From: Cedecea davisae DSM 4568 | GTDB taxonomy: Bacteria; Pseudomonadota; Gammaproteobacteria; Enterobacterales; Enterobacteriaceae | Reading direction: 5' to 3' | Assembly: GCF_000412335.2 (NCBI RefSeq) | Contig: NZ_KE161030.1 | Coordinates: 1,552,031-1,616,030, forward strand | Length of the DNA: 64,000 bases | Shown: piece by piece, positions 47,826 to 56,394 of the stretch | Numbering within the stretch: the first letter of the stretch is position 1 | How the letters are laid out: every line of letters starts with the position of its first letter | Notes under the pieces: model-generated | What the model saw: only the letters and a program-made list of their open reading frames with translations | Told to the model about the DNA's origin: nothing | The model's database searches: none | Made by a program: the position numbers and the translations under genes

Positions 47826-48626
47826 ATGGAACGCGATTTAGATCTTGAGGGTTTTGACCCGGATAGCATTATCACGCCCGCGCTGGCGTTCAGGATCCGC
47901 GCGGCGCAAAGCTACAACGAAAAGCCAATTCATACCCACCGTAAAGGGCAATTGATTCTGGCGCTGCACGGAGGCATCACCAGCGAAGTCACCAACTCAA
48001 TGTGGATGGTGCCGCCGCAGTATGCGGTTTGGGTGCCAGGGCAAATGCCGCACAGCAATAAAGTCACCGCCGATGCGCGCCTCTGTTTTCTGTTTATTGA
48101 ACCGGGTGCGGTCGCGATGCCCGATCAATGTTGCGCCCTTAAGATTTCGCCGCTGGTACGCGAGATTATCCTGCGCCTGTCTAACGTGCCGCATGAACAC
48201 CTGGGCTGCGCGGCCACTCAGCGGCTGGTGCAGGTGCTCTTCGACGAACTGCCCAATCAGCCGGTAGAGCAATTGCAGTTGCCTATCTCTTCTCACCCCA
48301 AAATCCGCGCGATGGCGGATGAAATGGCAAAAAACCTGCAACAGAGGCGCACTCTGGCGCAGTGGGCAGGCGAGATGGCGATGAGCGAGCGGAACCTCTC
48401 GCGGCTGGTGGTGAAGGAAACGGGGTTGAGTTTTCTGCGCTGGCGGCAGCAGATGCAGCTGATCATTGCCCTGCGGCTGCTGATTAGCGGCCAGACGGTG
48501 CAAAACGCGGCGGAGTCGCTGGGCTACGACTCCACAACTGCGTTTATCACTATGTTCAAAAAGGCGCTTGGGACCACGCCAGGGCGTTATTTAAGCACCC
48601 TGGCCGGGGACGATTTTACAGACTAG
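47826..48626 (+). CDS. nimR: AraC-family regulator NimR (YeaM)
   Basis: 266 residues: cupin-like N-terminal domain (IHTHRKGQLILALHGG, PPQYAVWVPGQMPHSN) and C-terminal double helix-turn-helix (LAQWAGEMAMSERNLSRLVV, QNAAESLGYDSTTAFITMFK). It matches E. coli NimR, which represses nimT. The nimR-nimT gap is about 98 bp and should hold its operator. The 3' end overlaps the convergent chemoreceptor gene by 11 bases. Confidence 0.9.
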   Translation: MERDLDLEGFDPDSIITPALAFRIRAAQSYNEKPIHTHRKGQLILALHGGITSEVTNSMWMVPPQYAVWVPGQMPHSNKVTADARLCFLFIEPGAVAMPDQCCALKISPLVREIILRLSNVPHEHLGCAATQRLVQVLFDELPNQPVEQLQLPISSHPKIRAMADEMAKNLQQRRTLAQWAGEMAMSERNLSRLVVKETGLSFLRWRQQMQLIIALRLLISGQTVQNAAESLGYDSTTAFITMFKKALGTTPGRYLSTLAGDDFTD

Positions 48627-50151
48627 CGAGCTTAAACTGGGAAACGGCGGTATTCAGCTCGTAGGTTTGCGCCAGCAGAGATTCGGCGGCGGCAGAGGCC
48701 TGGTTCACCATTGCCGCGTTCTGCTGGGTGGTGACGTCCATCTGGCTGATAGCGGTGCTGACCTGCTCGATACCACTGCTTTGCTCATCGCTGGCGTGGG
48801 TAATTTCCACCATCAGGGCGGCAACGCGCTTAACGTCCTGCACCACCGTATTAATGGTTTTACCCGCCTCGTTTACCAGCCTGCTGCCGTTAGAAACCTG
48901 GTGTACCGAATCTTCAATCAGCCCTTTAATTTCTTTTGCCGCACTGGCGCTGCGCTGGGCCAGGCTGCGAACTTCACCGGCTACCACGGCGAAACCACGC
49001 CCCTGGTCACCCGCTCTTGCCGCCTCTACAGCAGCATTCAGCGCCAGAATGTTGGTCTGGAAGGCAATGCTGTCGATAACGCCAATGATATCGGTGATCT
49101 TGTTGGCGGAGGTGGAAATATCATCCATGGTTTGGACCACCTGAGCCACCACCGCGCCGCCCTGTTCCGCACTGCGTGAGGCGGTGCTGGCAAGCTGGCT
49201 GGCGCTTTGGGCGTTTTCTGCGTTCTGTTTGACCGTGGCGGTCATCTCTTCCATAGAAGAGGCGGTTTGCTCGAGCGCGCTGGCCTGTTCTTCGGTGCGC
49301 GAGGCAAGGTCAATATTGCCGCTGGCGATTTCGCTGGAGCTGGTGGAAATTTGATTGCTACTTTCGTGAACCAGATGAATAACCATCGTCAGCTGCTGGC
49401 ACATGGTTTCCATCGCCGCCATCACGCTGTTTCGGTCCCCATCGCGCACCTTAACCTCGCGGGTCAGGTCACCGCAGGCCACGGCGTTTGCGATTTCGGC
49501 CACTTCGCTCGGTTCCCCGCCCAGAGAGCGGAAAATCGTGCGGTGTACCCACCAGCCAACAACCAGCAGCAGCAGCACGGCGGCACCGGATCCAATCAAC
49601 TGCCAGCGGGTTGAGATGTCGTTGCTGTCTCTGGCGTTTTCAACCGCGTTATCGGCATATTGGTCGGAGGCCTTAACAAGCGACTCGATCCCTTTTTGAT
49701 GGGCAAAAAAATCTTTATCTGCGGCTTTGAGTTTTTCAAACAGCGGCGTTGGTGCGCCAGAGCGAATCAGCTCCACCAGTTCGTTGGCGTCTTTGATCAT
49801 CGCCACTCCGGCCTTGTACTGCTCGCCGAGCAAGTTGTCCTGTAATTCCGGGGGGAGAGTGGTTTTCCAGTAGTTCACACGCTGGTGCCACTGGCTGCTC
49901 AGGCGTTTGATTTCCGCATCGGCCTGGTCAACGTTCAGCGTGCCTTCTACCACGCGGGACAGCACCAGTCGCAGCTCAATAAGATAGATAGGAGCGGGCT
50001 TAATGTCCGACATTAAATCCTTGGCCAGCAGGCCGCTTTCGGTACTTTGCGCACTCCGGTGACTGCCGTACAGAGAAATAGCGGTAACCAGAGCAGACAT
50101 CAAAATCGAACAGCAAATTAACAACAACAAATTGTGAGCCAGTGATTTCAT
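48616..50151 (-). CDS. Methyl-accepting chemotaxis protein
   Basis: 511 residues: membrane segment about 8-28, periplasmic four-helix-type ligand domain to about 185, second membrane segment (LIGSGAAVLLLLVVGWWV), HAMP, then the signalling tip IDSIAFQTNILALNAAVEAA and RAGDQGRGFAVVAGEVRSLA. Methylation helices flank the tip. The C-terminal NWETF-type CheR/CheB tether of Tsr/Tar is absent (ends SQFKLASL), so it likely relies on other receptors for adaptation. Divergent from an amino-acid importer, which may share its ligand. Confidence 0.93.
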   Translation of the reverse strand: MKSLAHNLLLLICCSILMSALVTAISLYGSHRSAQSTESGLLAKDLMSDIKPAPIYLIELRLVLSRVVEGTLNVDQADAEIKRLSSQWHQRVNYWKTTLPPELQDNLLGEQYKAGVAMIKDANELVELIRSGAPTPLFEKLKAADKDFFAHQKGIESLVKASDQYADNAVENARDSNDISTRWQLIGSGAAVLLLLVVGWWVHRTIFRSLGGEPSEVAEIANAVACGDLTREVKVRDGDRNSVMAAMETMCQQLTMVIHLVHESSNQISTSSSEIASGNIDLASRTEEQASALEQTASSMEEMTATVKQNAENAQSASQLASTASRSAEQGGAVVAQVVQTMDDISTSANKITDIIGVIDSIAFQTNILALNAAVEAARAGDQGRGFAVVAGEVRSLAQRSASAAKEIKGLIEDSVHQVSNGSRLVNEAGKTINTVVQDVKRVAALMVEITHASDEQSSGIEQVSTAISQMDVTTQQNAAMVNQASAAAESLLAQTYELNTAVSQFKLASL

Positions 50152-50445
50152 TTTGCCTCTCCTGTTATTTTGAAAAGTTATCGGCGAGGAAGAGGGGAAA
50201 CTTTGCCGCCTGATGCCAAAACCACAGGGTTAATCACAAATTTAGGCTAAAAAAGACCGATTTTTTATTTTTAAAATAATAACTTAGCAAAACTATTTGT
50301 TAAATCTATAAGCGAATGTTTTAACCCTGCTTTAACTAATACAATTTTTGCATATGTAATGCAGGATTAAGTATTGGCGAGGGGAGAAAGCTTATGCGAG
50401 CGTAAAGGCATAGCTCGCTCACAGACGGGATAACAAGGGAAATCA

Positions 50446-51303
50446 ATGGCACAGGTAAAGTCTTTATCTAAAAAAACTGCACACAACACAGCGCGCGGCA
50501 AAACCGCTCTTGCCTCTCTGGTTCTGGCCCTGTCCGGCCTGACCTCCGCCGCGGTCCACGCAGACCAGCTGGCGGATATCCACAAGGCTGGGGTAATCAA
50601 AGTGGCGACATTTGACGCTAACCCTCCGTTTGGCTCCATAGATGCCAAAACGCACGATATCGTGGGTTATGACGTTGATTTTGCTAAAGCGCTGGCAAAA
50701 ACGCTGGGCGTAAAGCTGGAACTGGTGGCCACTAACCCGGCAAACCGTATTCCGCTGTTGCAGTCCGGCAAAGTGGATTTGATCGTCGCGGATATCACCA
50801 TCACGCCCGAGCGTGCTCAGGTCATCGATTTCTCCACGCCGTACTTCGTGACCGGGCAGCAATTCCTGGTTCCGGTTTCCGGGCCGGACAAGCTTGATGA
50901 TTACGCCAAAGGGCGTGTGGGTGCGGTAAAAGGCACCACAGGAGAACAGGCGCTTCAGCAACGTTTCCCGTCAATTCGAGTGCTTTCTTATGACGATATC
51001 CCGCTCGCCTTTACCGCTCTGCGTAACGGCAACGTGCAGGCGATAACGCAGGACAGCACTATTCTTGCCGGGCTGCTGGCCGAGGCGCCGGATAAGGCGA
51101 AGTTTAAAATTCTGCCGGACCTGCTGAGTAAAGAAGAGATTGGCGTCGGAGTGAAAAAGGGAGAGCCAGCCTTGCTGAAAGCCGTTAACGACGAGCTGGT
51201 GAAGCTGGAACAGAACGGCCAGGCAGAGCAAATCTACAACGCCTGGTTTGGCCCGGACAGCAAAACGCCACAGCCGCGCAGCTTTAAAATTGTAGCCAAA
51301 TAA
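50446..51303 (+). CDS. Polar amino-acid ABC transporter, substrate-binding protein
   Basis: 285 residues with a long signal peptide (basic first 20 residues, then ALASLVLALSGLTSAAVHA). Family 3 solute-binding pattern: IKVATFDANPPFGSIDAKTH, YDVDFAKALAKTLGVKLELV and DLIVADITITPERAQVIDFS. Binds a polar amino acid; which one is not clear. First gene of a four-gene operon with an ATPase (1 base gap) and two permeases. Confidence 0.92.
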   Translation: MAQVKSLSKKTAHNTARGKTALASLVLALSGLTSAAVHADQLADIHKAGVIKVATFDANPPFGSIDAKTHDIVGYDVDFAKALAKTLGVKLELVATNPANRIPLLQSGKVDLIVADITITPERAQVIDFSTPYFVTGQQFLVPVSGPDKLDDYAKGRVGAVKGTTGEQALQQRFPSIRVLSYDDIPLAFTALRNGNVQAITQDSTILAGLLAEAPDKAKFKILPDLLSKEEIGVGVKKGEPALLKAVNDELVKLEQNGQAEQIYNAWFGPDSKTPQPRSFKIVAK

Positions 51304-51304
51304 T

Positions 51305-52126
51305 ATGTTTAAAAGACCGCCTCATTTGTCCGCAGCTTCGGCTGCGGATTTTTTGCATCTGGAGTCCGCCAGCGTGGAGTTTCGCAAAGCCAGTAAAAGC
51401 TATGGCGATAATTCCGTGCTGCGCGCGATAGATCTCAGCATCACGCCGGGCGAAGTGGTGGCGATTTGCGGCCCTTCCGGGTCGGGAAAATCCACGCTAA
51501 TAAGGCTGATTAACCAGCTTGAAACGCTCAGCGATGGCGATATTTATATCGACGGGAAACCCACCCGGCGGCTGAGCGGTGCCGCGCTTCGCCGCCTGCG
51601 TAGCCGGATCGGTTTTGTCTTCCAGCAGTTCAACCTTTATGCCCATTTAACCGCCGAAAAAAACATTACGCTGTCGCTGACTCATGTGCACGGCTGGAGC
51701 CGCGATAAAGCGCGTGAGAAGGCGCTGGCGCTGTTAGCGCGGGTGGGTCTTGCCGAGAAAGCTCATCACTACCCGGCGCAGCTTTCTGGCGGGCAGCAGC
51801 AGCGCGTTGCTATTGCCAGGGCGCTGGCTTCGTCCCCGCAAATCATCCTGTTTGATGAACCAACTTCTGCACTCGACCCGGAGATGATAGGCGAGGTGCT
51901 TCAGGTGATGAAGGATCTTGCCCATAGCGGCATAACCATGATTGTGGTCACGCATGAGATGCAGTTTGCCCGCGAAATTGCCGACCGGGTGGTGTTCATC
52001 GACGGCGGCGAAATCCTCGAGCAGGCGGCTCCGGCTCAGTTCTTCCGTTCGCCACAGCACCCGCGGGCGCGCCGTTTTCTGCAAAAGGTTCTCGACCCGC
52101 TGCATGCGGATGCAAGGGATGAGTGA
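51305..52126 (+). CDS. Polar amino-acid ABC transporter ATPase
   Basis: 273 residues. Walker A CGPSGSGKST, signature [15 protein letters not shown], Walker B IILFDEPTSALD, switch VVTHEMQFAREI; GlnQ/HisP type. The N-terminal 25 residues before VEFRKASKSYG are extra relative to most relatives. ATG 51305 follows the binding-protein stop by one base. Confidence 0.94.
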   Translation: MFKRPPHLSAASAADFLHLESASVEFRKASKSYGDNSVLRAIDLSITPGEVVAICGPSGSGKSTLIRLINQLETLSDGDIYIDGKPTRRLSGAALRRLRSRIGFVFQQFNLYAHLTAEKNITLSLTHVHGWSRDKAREKALALLARVGLAEKAHHYPAQLSGGQQQRVAIARALASSPQIILFDEPTSALDPEMIGEVLQVMKDLAHSGITMIVVTHEMQFAREIADRVVFIDGGEILEQAAPAQFFRSPQHPRARRFLQKVLDPLHADARDE

Positions 52127-52899
52127 TGAACAACTATTTTGACTGGGCCGGGGTGCTGACCGGCGCGCCGCGCGAGTGGCTTATCTCCGGCGTGCTGACT
52201 ACCGCCTGGGTTACGCTTGCCGGGAGCGTAATCGCCACGCTCTGTACCTTGTTGTTGCTAGGGTTGCGGCTGGCGGGCGGGCGCTGGGGGCGTTTTATCG
52301 CCGCAGGCTGGGTGTCTATTTTCCGCAATACGCCGCTGCTGGTACAGCTTCTTTTCTGGTACTTCGCCGCGTGGAACGCGCTGCCGCAAAGCTTACGCTG
52401 GTTTATCAACGACGATCACAGCTGGTCTCAGCTGCCGGGAGGCGTCTGGTGGCTGACGCCTGAATTCCTCTGCGCGGCCTGGGGGCTGGGGCTTTTTACC
52501 TCCGCATTTCTGGTCGAAGAGATCCGCAGCGGGCTACAGGCTGTGGGGAAGGGGCAAACCGAGGCGGCGCTTTCGCAGGGTTTTTCCGGCTGGCAGCTGT
52601 TCCGCCGCGTGCTGCTCCCGCAGGGGGTGGTAAACGCCTGGCAGCCGGTGGTCGGCCAGTATCTTAATTTGATGAAGCTCTCTTCCCTGGCGACCGGCAT
52701 CGGCTTTGCCGAACTTACGAGCCAGGTGCGCAGAATCGAAAGCTACAACGCGCATGCGCTGGCGGCCTTTGCCGTCGGAACGGTACTTTACCTGCTGTTG
52801 GGGCTGGTTATGAGCGGACTGTTTACGCTTTTTGCGCCGGGCAAGCACAGGCGGGAAGGGCAGGCTGCTTTAAAAGCGGAGGTGCAGCATGATAGCTAA
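52126..52899 (+). CDS. Polar amino-acid ABC transporter permease 1
   Basis: 257 residues from ATG 52126, which overlaps the ATPase stop by one base (TGATG). HisM/GlnP-like membrane domain with the EAA-type loop (TEAALSQGFSGWQLFRRVLL) and STPLL-like IFRNTPLLVQLLFWYF. Pairs with the following permease. Confidence 0.92.
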   Translation: MNNYFDWAGVLTGAPREWLISGVLTTAWVTLAGSVIATLCTLLLLGLRLAGGRWGRFIAAGWVSIFRNTPLLVQLLFWYFAAWNALPQSLRWFINDDHSWSQLPGGVWWLTPEFLCAAWGLGLFTSAFLVEEIRSGLQAVGKGQTEAALSQGFSGWQLFRRVLLPQGVVNAWQPVVGQYLNLMKLSSLATGIGFAELTSQVRRIESYNAHALAAFAVGTVLYLLLGLVMSGLFTLFAPGKHRREGQAALKAEVQHDS

Positions 52900-53584
52900 T
52901 CTGACCGTTATTTCGGATAACCTCGACTATTTGCTGTGGGGGCGAATGGCGCAGGGCGAGCCGGGTGGCGTGCTGTTAACGTTGTTGATGGCGGCCGGTG
53001 CCGGAGTGCTGGCGCTTATTTTCGGGCTTTTGTTCGCCTGCTTAGCCTGGCGTTACGGCGGAGTGGTGCGCAGAGTCTTGTTTATCTGGGCCGATCTTAT
53101 CCGCGGTATTCCGCTGATCTTCGTTATCTTCTGGCTCTATTTCCTGCTGCCTGCAATCACCGGGCGTGACCTGCCGGGGCCGCTGACCGTCACGCTGGCG
53201 CTGGCGTGGTTTACCTCGGCGGCGGTAATGTACACCGCGCTTGCCGCCCTGGAGTCGCTGGCGAAGGGGCAGAGTGAAGCGGCCGTGGCCGGGGGCTTTA
53301 CGCCGTGGCAGTCTTTAAGGCTGGTTCTGCTGCCTCAGGCGCTACGTAACGCATTGCCGTCTTTCGCCGGGCTGTTTATCTCGCTTATCAAAGATACTTC
53401 GCTGGCGTTTATCGTCAACGTGCCGGAGTTAACCACCGTTGCCGGGCAGGTTAACAGCCGGGTGCAGATATACCCGGCGGCTATCTTTATCTTTACCGGG
53501 CTGGTGTATTACCTGCTGTGCAGCGCGCTAGCCTGGCGGATTGGTCGCTGGCAGCGCCGCGGAGCTATTGCTTCCCCACTATAA
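52889..53584 (+). CDS. Polar amino-acid ABC transporter permease 2
   Basis: 231 residues, overlapping permease 1 by 11 bases. [20 protein letters not shown] and the EAA loop [20 protein letters not shown] mark the family. The 3' end overlaps the convergent yeaL by 20 bases. Confidence 0.92.
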   Translation: MIANLTVISDNLDYLLWGRMAQGEPGGVLLTLLMAAGAGVLALIFGLLFACLAWRYGGVVRRVLFIWADLIRGIPLIFVIFWLYFLLPAITGRDLPGPLTVTLALAWFTSAAVMYTALAALESLAKGQSEAAVAGGFTPWQSLRLVLLPQALRNALPSFAGLFISLIKDTSLAFIVNVPELTTVAGQVNSRVQIYPAAIFIFTGLVYYLLCSALAWRIGRWQRRGAIASPL

Positions 53585-54014
53585 GGGAAACCAGGCCCGC
53601 GGCAATCAGCGGCCCGACGGGTACGCCGCGGAACAGGGCGACGCCAATGACGGTGCCTACCAGCAGGCCGCCAACCAGGCCTGGCTGGTTGCCCATCAGC
53701 GTTACGCCGCGCCCGCCCAGCCACGAAACGGCGATACCCACCACGATGGCAACCAGCGACTTCCAGTGAGTAAAGGAGTGGAGCAGGCTGCTGGCGGGCA
53801 GAGTGCCGCTGGCAATGGGCGCCATCACGCCGATGGTGAGGATAATAATCCCGACGGTCAGGCCCTGTTTTTCAATCCACGGGAAAAAGGTACTGAGCGG
53901 CGTAACCCGCACGATGATAAGCACGAGAATGGAGACGGCGACCGTGGTGTTGTGGCTAACAAAACCCAGCCCGGCGAGGCCCAGAAGTATTAATAAAGTT
54001 GAGTCGAATATCAT
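53565..54014 (-). CDS. yeaL: DUF441 membrane protein YeaL
   Basis: 149 residues from ATG 54014 ([20 protein letters not shown]), aligned to E. coli YeaL. About four hydrophobic helices; ends [16 protein letters not shown] like the E. coli protein. AAGGAAACC supplies the ribosome site. Function unknown. Confidence 0.93.
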   Translation of the reverse strand: MIFDSTLLILLGLAGLGFVSHNTTVAVSILVLIIVRVTPLSTFFPWIEKQGLTVGIIILTIGVMAPIASGTLPASSLLHSFTHWKSLVAIVVGIAVSWLGGRGVTLMGNQPGLVGGLLVGTVIGVALFRGVPVGPLIAAGLVSLIVGKQ

Positions 54015-54162
54015 GAGGTTTCCTTGCAAAAACGAGCCAAAAGAAGATTTTTATCGTTATTCATTTGCTAATGTACCCGCCGCTTTATTTCTTAGCATTC
54101 ATCATTTTGTCATTTTTGGTGTTTAATAATTGACCAATGTAATGGCTAAAGGCGGCAAGGCG

Positions 54163-54267
54163 ATGAACGATCCTGCGTTTTTCGATACGCTCTGTATTAC
54201 GGCAGTATTCCTGGCAATAGCTTCGGCGCTGGTGATGTCGGTACTTTATCTCGAGCGCCGCTGGTAG
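54163..54267 (+). CDS. yoaI: Small membrane protein YoaI (34 aa)
   Basis: MNDPAFFDTLCITAVFLAIA, then SALVMSVLYLERRW. It matches E. coli YoaI in length, start MND and the single hydrophobic helix, and sits between yeaL and yeaK as in E. coli. An in-frame ATG at 54142 is possible but E. coli supports 54163. The stop codon touches the end of yeaK (convergent). Confidence 0.85.
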   Translation: MNDPAFFDTLCITAVFLAIASALVMSVLYLERRW

Positions 54268-54771
54268 CTATGCCGTGCGGTGAAAATCCACCAGCTCGGG
54301 TTCGGCAATGCGAAGGTAATCCCGCGCATTCATTACGACTGATTTTTCCAGCAGCCCGGCGTTAAAGGCTATTTCGTCGTAGCGCTCAAAAATAGACGGG
54401 TCTGCCACCAGTTTAAGCTGAGGATGAAAGCTGAACGGGGGGATCGCGCCAAATACGCAGCCGGTTAGCTCGTCCACTTCCGCAGGGCTTGCCAGCGAGG
54501 CCTTCAGGCCGCCAAGATGCTGCGCCAGCAGGCTTAAATCGGCCTGTTTATCCGCCGCCAGAATCGCCAGAACGTGCAGTTTCAGACCGTTTCCTTTCAC
54601 CTTACACACCAGCGCTTTTGCCCCCTGACCAAGTGCGGTGCCGCGAATAGCGGAAACTTCCTCGCACTTGCCTGCCGCAACGTGGCTGACCACCCGATAA
54701 CGAGCCTGATTCTCCTCCAGCAGGTTAACCAGCTGCTGATGAACTTTTTCACCTTTGATTTCGGTTGTCAT
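54268..54771 (-). CDS. yeaK: Misacylated-tRNA deacylase YeaK (YbaK/ProX domain)
   Basis: 167 residues, the E. coli length. The YbaK-domain hallmarks are present (RGTALGQGAKALVCKVKGNG, HVLAILAADKQADLS, GCVFGAIPPFSFHPQLKLVA). Removes wrongly attached amino acids from tRNA in trans. Single gene. Confidence 0.93.
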   Translation of the reverse strand: MTTEIKGEKVHQQLVNLLEENQARYRVVSHVAAGKCEEVSAIRGTALGQGAKALVCKVKGNGLKLHVLAILAADKQADLSLLAQHLGGLKASLASPAEVDELTGCVFGAIPPFSFHPQLKLVADPSIFERYDEIAFNAGLLEKSVVMNARDYLRIAEPELVDFHRTA

Positions 54772-55078
54772 TGCCTGCCCTCTGCATAAACATTTTGTCC
54801 AGTATTTGATATTTTATCTATTCAGGATGATAAAGGCCGCAGGTCTGAAAATCCAGCTGGTAGCGTTCTCTTTTCATTGTCTTCGATTCTTTTAAAAGGG
54901 GGGGGCTGTGAATATATACAGTGATGTCGGCCAGTTTCAATGCCTGAATTGGTAGGGTGACAGCGGGGGAGAGTTGGTGGAGAAGGAAGAGTAAAGGCCG
55001 TTGATGATCGGCCTTTACTTTGTGTGATCGCTAAATGGCGTTGGCCATGCGGTTGGCACGAATGTTTCCCAACGCTTT
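54772..55078. other. Gap between yeaK and ariR
   Basis: Contains the ariR-operon stem-loop at 54990-55019 and nothing else I can support; no ymgC-like frame was found. Confidence 0.5.
54990..55019 (-). terminator. Stem-loop after the ycgZ-ymgA-ariR operon
   Basis: AGTAAAGGCCG (54990-55000) and CGGCCTTTACT (55009-55019) form a perfect 11-bp stem; the minus-strand sequence beyond it is pyrimidine-rich. Confidence 0.7.
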
Positions 55079-55363
55079 CTAAATATCATCCATGGTGTGG
55101 CCGACCACAATTTCCAGGGCGTTGCGGTAGACATCGCACATCACAACATCGTCGGTGGTTTCCAGAGCCTCCACCAGCCAGATGATAATGGCTTTGTTAG
55201 AGACAGACTTATTGGCAGACAGAATGGCAGTTATTGCCTGAGAAATAGCCGCATTCTCCTCGGCATGCCGATCTCCGGCGCTTCTGATGTAGTCGGTTAA
55301 TGCTTTGTCAGCAAGCCCGGTATGCATTTCAGAGGTATTGGAAATTAGCTGTGTCATAGTCAC
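55079..55363 (-). CDS. ariR: Biofilm and acid-resistance regulator AriR (YmgB)
   Basis: 94 residues aligning with E. coli AriR: ADKALTDYIRSAGDRHAEEN, AISQAITAILSANKSVSNKA, EALETTDDVVMCDVYRNALE. Small helical dimer; last gene of ycgZ-ymgA-ariR. In E. coli these proteins act through the Rcs system to raise colanic acid and reduce curli. Confidence 0.9.
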   Translation of the reverse strand: MTMTQLISNTSEMHTGLADKALTDYIRSAGDRHAEENAAISQAITAILSANKSVSNKAIIIWLVEALETTDDVVMCDVYRNALEIVVGHTMDDI

Positions 55364-55394
55364 TCACCGTTTTTCAGTTATTGGCCATGGGCCG

Positions 55395-55673
55395 CTAGTG
55401 GACATTTTTTGCGTTACGCTGGTTAGTCTCTACCGCTATCGAACGCGCTTCTTTTTCTCTCTTTCCCGCCGAAACCCGGGAAATATTGCCCTCAATTTCT
55501 TCGATAATTTTTTGCAGCACTTTGCGCCGCCGTGTGTCTTGTTCGGATATAAACATCGCCTCTAATTTGGCGACTAAGGCGCGAGTATTTATTGCGCTGT
55601 TACTTTTGAGCAGGGATAAAGCTGCTTCACCGATCATCTCGTCCGTTAATTGTTCATCATCGCTTCTCTTCAC
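55395..55673 (-). CDS. ymgA: Small regulatory protein YmgA
   Basis: 92 residues: MKRSDDEQLTDEMIGEAALS, SINTRALVAKLEAMF-like helices, then a basic tail (SAGKREKEARSIAVETNQRN). Matches E. coli YmgA in length, helical core and operon position. Middle gene of the three. Confidence 0.85.
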   Translation of the reverse strand: MKRSDDEQLTDEMIGEAALSLLKSNSAINTRALVAKLEAMFISEQDTRRRKVLQKIIEEIEGNISRVSAGKREKEARSIAVETNQRNAKNVH

Positions 55674-55838
55674 GTCTTTACTCCTGATTTCCTCGCCAGT
55701 ATTTGGATAAGTGCTGGCATGAAGTCATTAGCCGGAGCCTGAGAATGAGGAAGAACTCAGTATTTGCAACACTGTGGCTTCTGCCCTGTTGGGGGGCACA
55801 GACCATTAATCTGGTGGAACTCCGGTTTGGCCATCACG

Positions 55839-56087
55839 TTAGCGAGTGAAAAGCATGCCCAACAGCGCCTGATAATGCTTTTCTTCTTCGGGTTCCGAAA
55901 CCTTGTCCAGGCGCGACAGTAATATTGTACAAATCGCTTTTCTGTTCAAATTGCGGCCATCGCTAAGAATTTCTAGCACGATCTGCCCCATGGTCTCCTG
56001 CTGAGAGAGAGGGATTGCGTTGCTGAAATAACGAGCAATATCATTTTCTGCCGTGTTCTGACCGGGCATAAAAGTGTTCTGTCGCAT
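55839..56087 (-). CDS. ycgZ: Small regulatory protein YcgZ
   Basis: 82 residues aligning with E. coli YcgZ (ENDIARYFSNAIPLSQQETM, GQIVLEILSDGRNLNRKAIC, EEEKHYQALLGMLF). First gene of the operon, divergent from bluF; its promoter in E. coli is repressed by BluR and relieved by BluF in blue light or cold. Confidence 0.9.
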   Translation of the reverse strand: MRQNTFMPGQNTAENDIARYFSNAIPLSQQETMGQIVLEILSDGRNLNRKAICTILLSRLDKVSEPEEEKHYQALLGMLFTR

Positions 56088-56394
56088 AAGCCGCTCCTGT
56101 AATTTAAACTTTGCAGAATGTTAACTAAGTTATGCAATTGCTATAAAAACTGTACACAAAGGTGTATTACTTCGCTTGCTATTTTTTGATTAAAAGTGCT
56201 ATTTGTTATTTATCAGTTAGTTATTTTTGGTTTTGTTTAAACTATTTGTGCGTCAACTTGTACAAGATAAACTGAGGGGGAATGCAAAAGAAAATGCGGG
56301 ATGTTGTTCAATTGTTTATGTTTTGTTGGGTTTGTGGCGACGTATCAGCGGCTATCTGTTAAATTATTAGCTTATCCTTCCGCAGGGAACGCTC
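56088..56394. promoter_or_regulatory. ycgZ-bluF divergent control region with TGTACA sites
   Basis: AT-rich. Contains TGTACA at 56151-56156 inside an inverted repeat TACAC-4-GTGTA (56153-56166) near ycgZ, and the perfect palindrome CTTGTACAAG at 56257-56266 nearer bluF. The same core occurs twice upstream of bluR, so these are candidate BluR operators. Confidence 0.5.
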
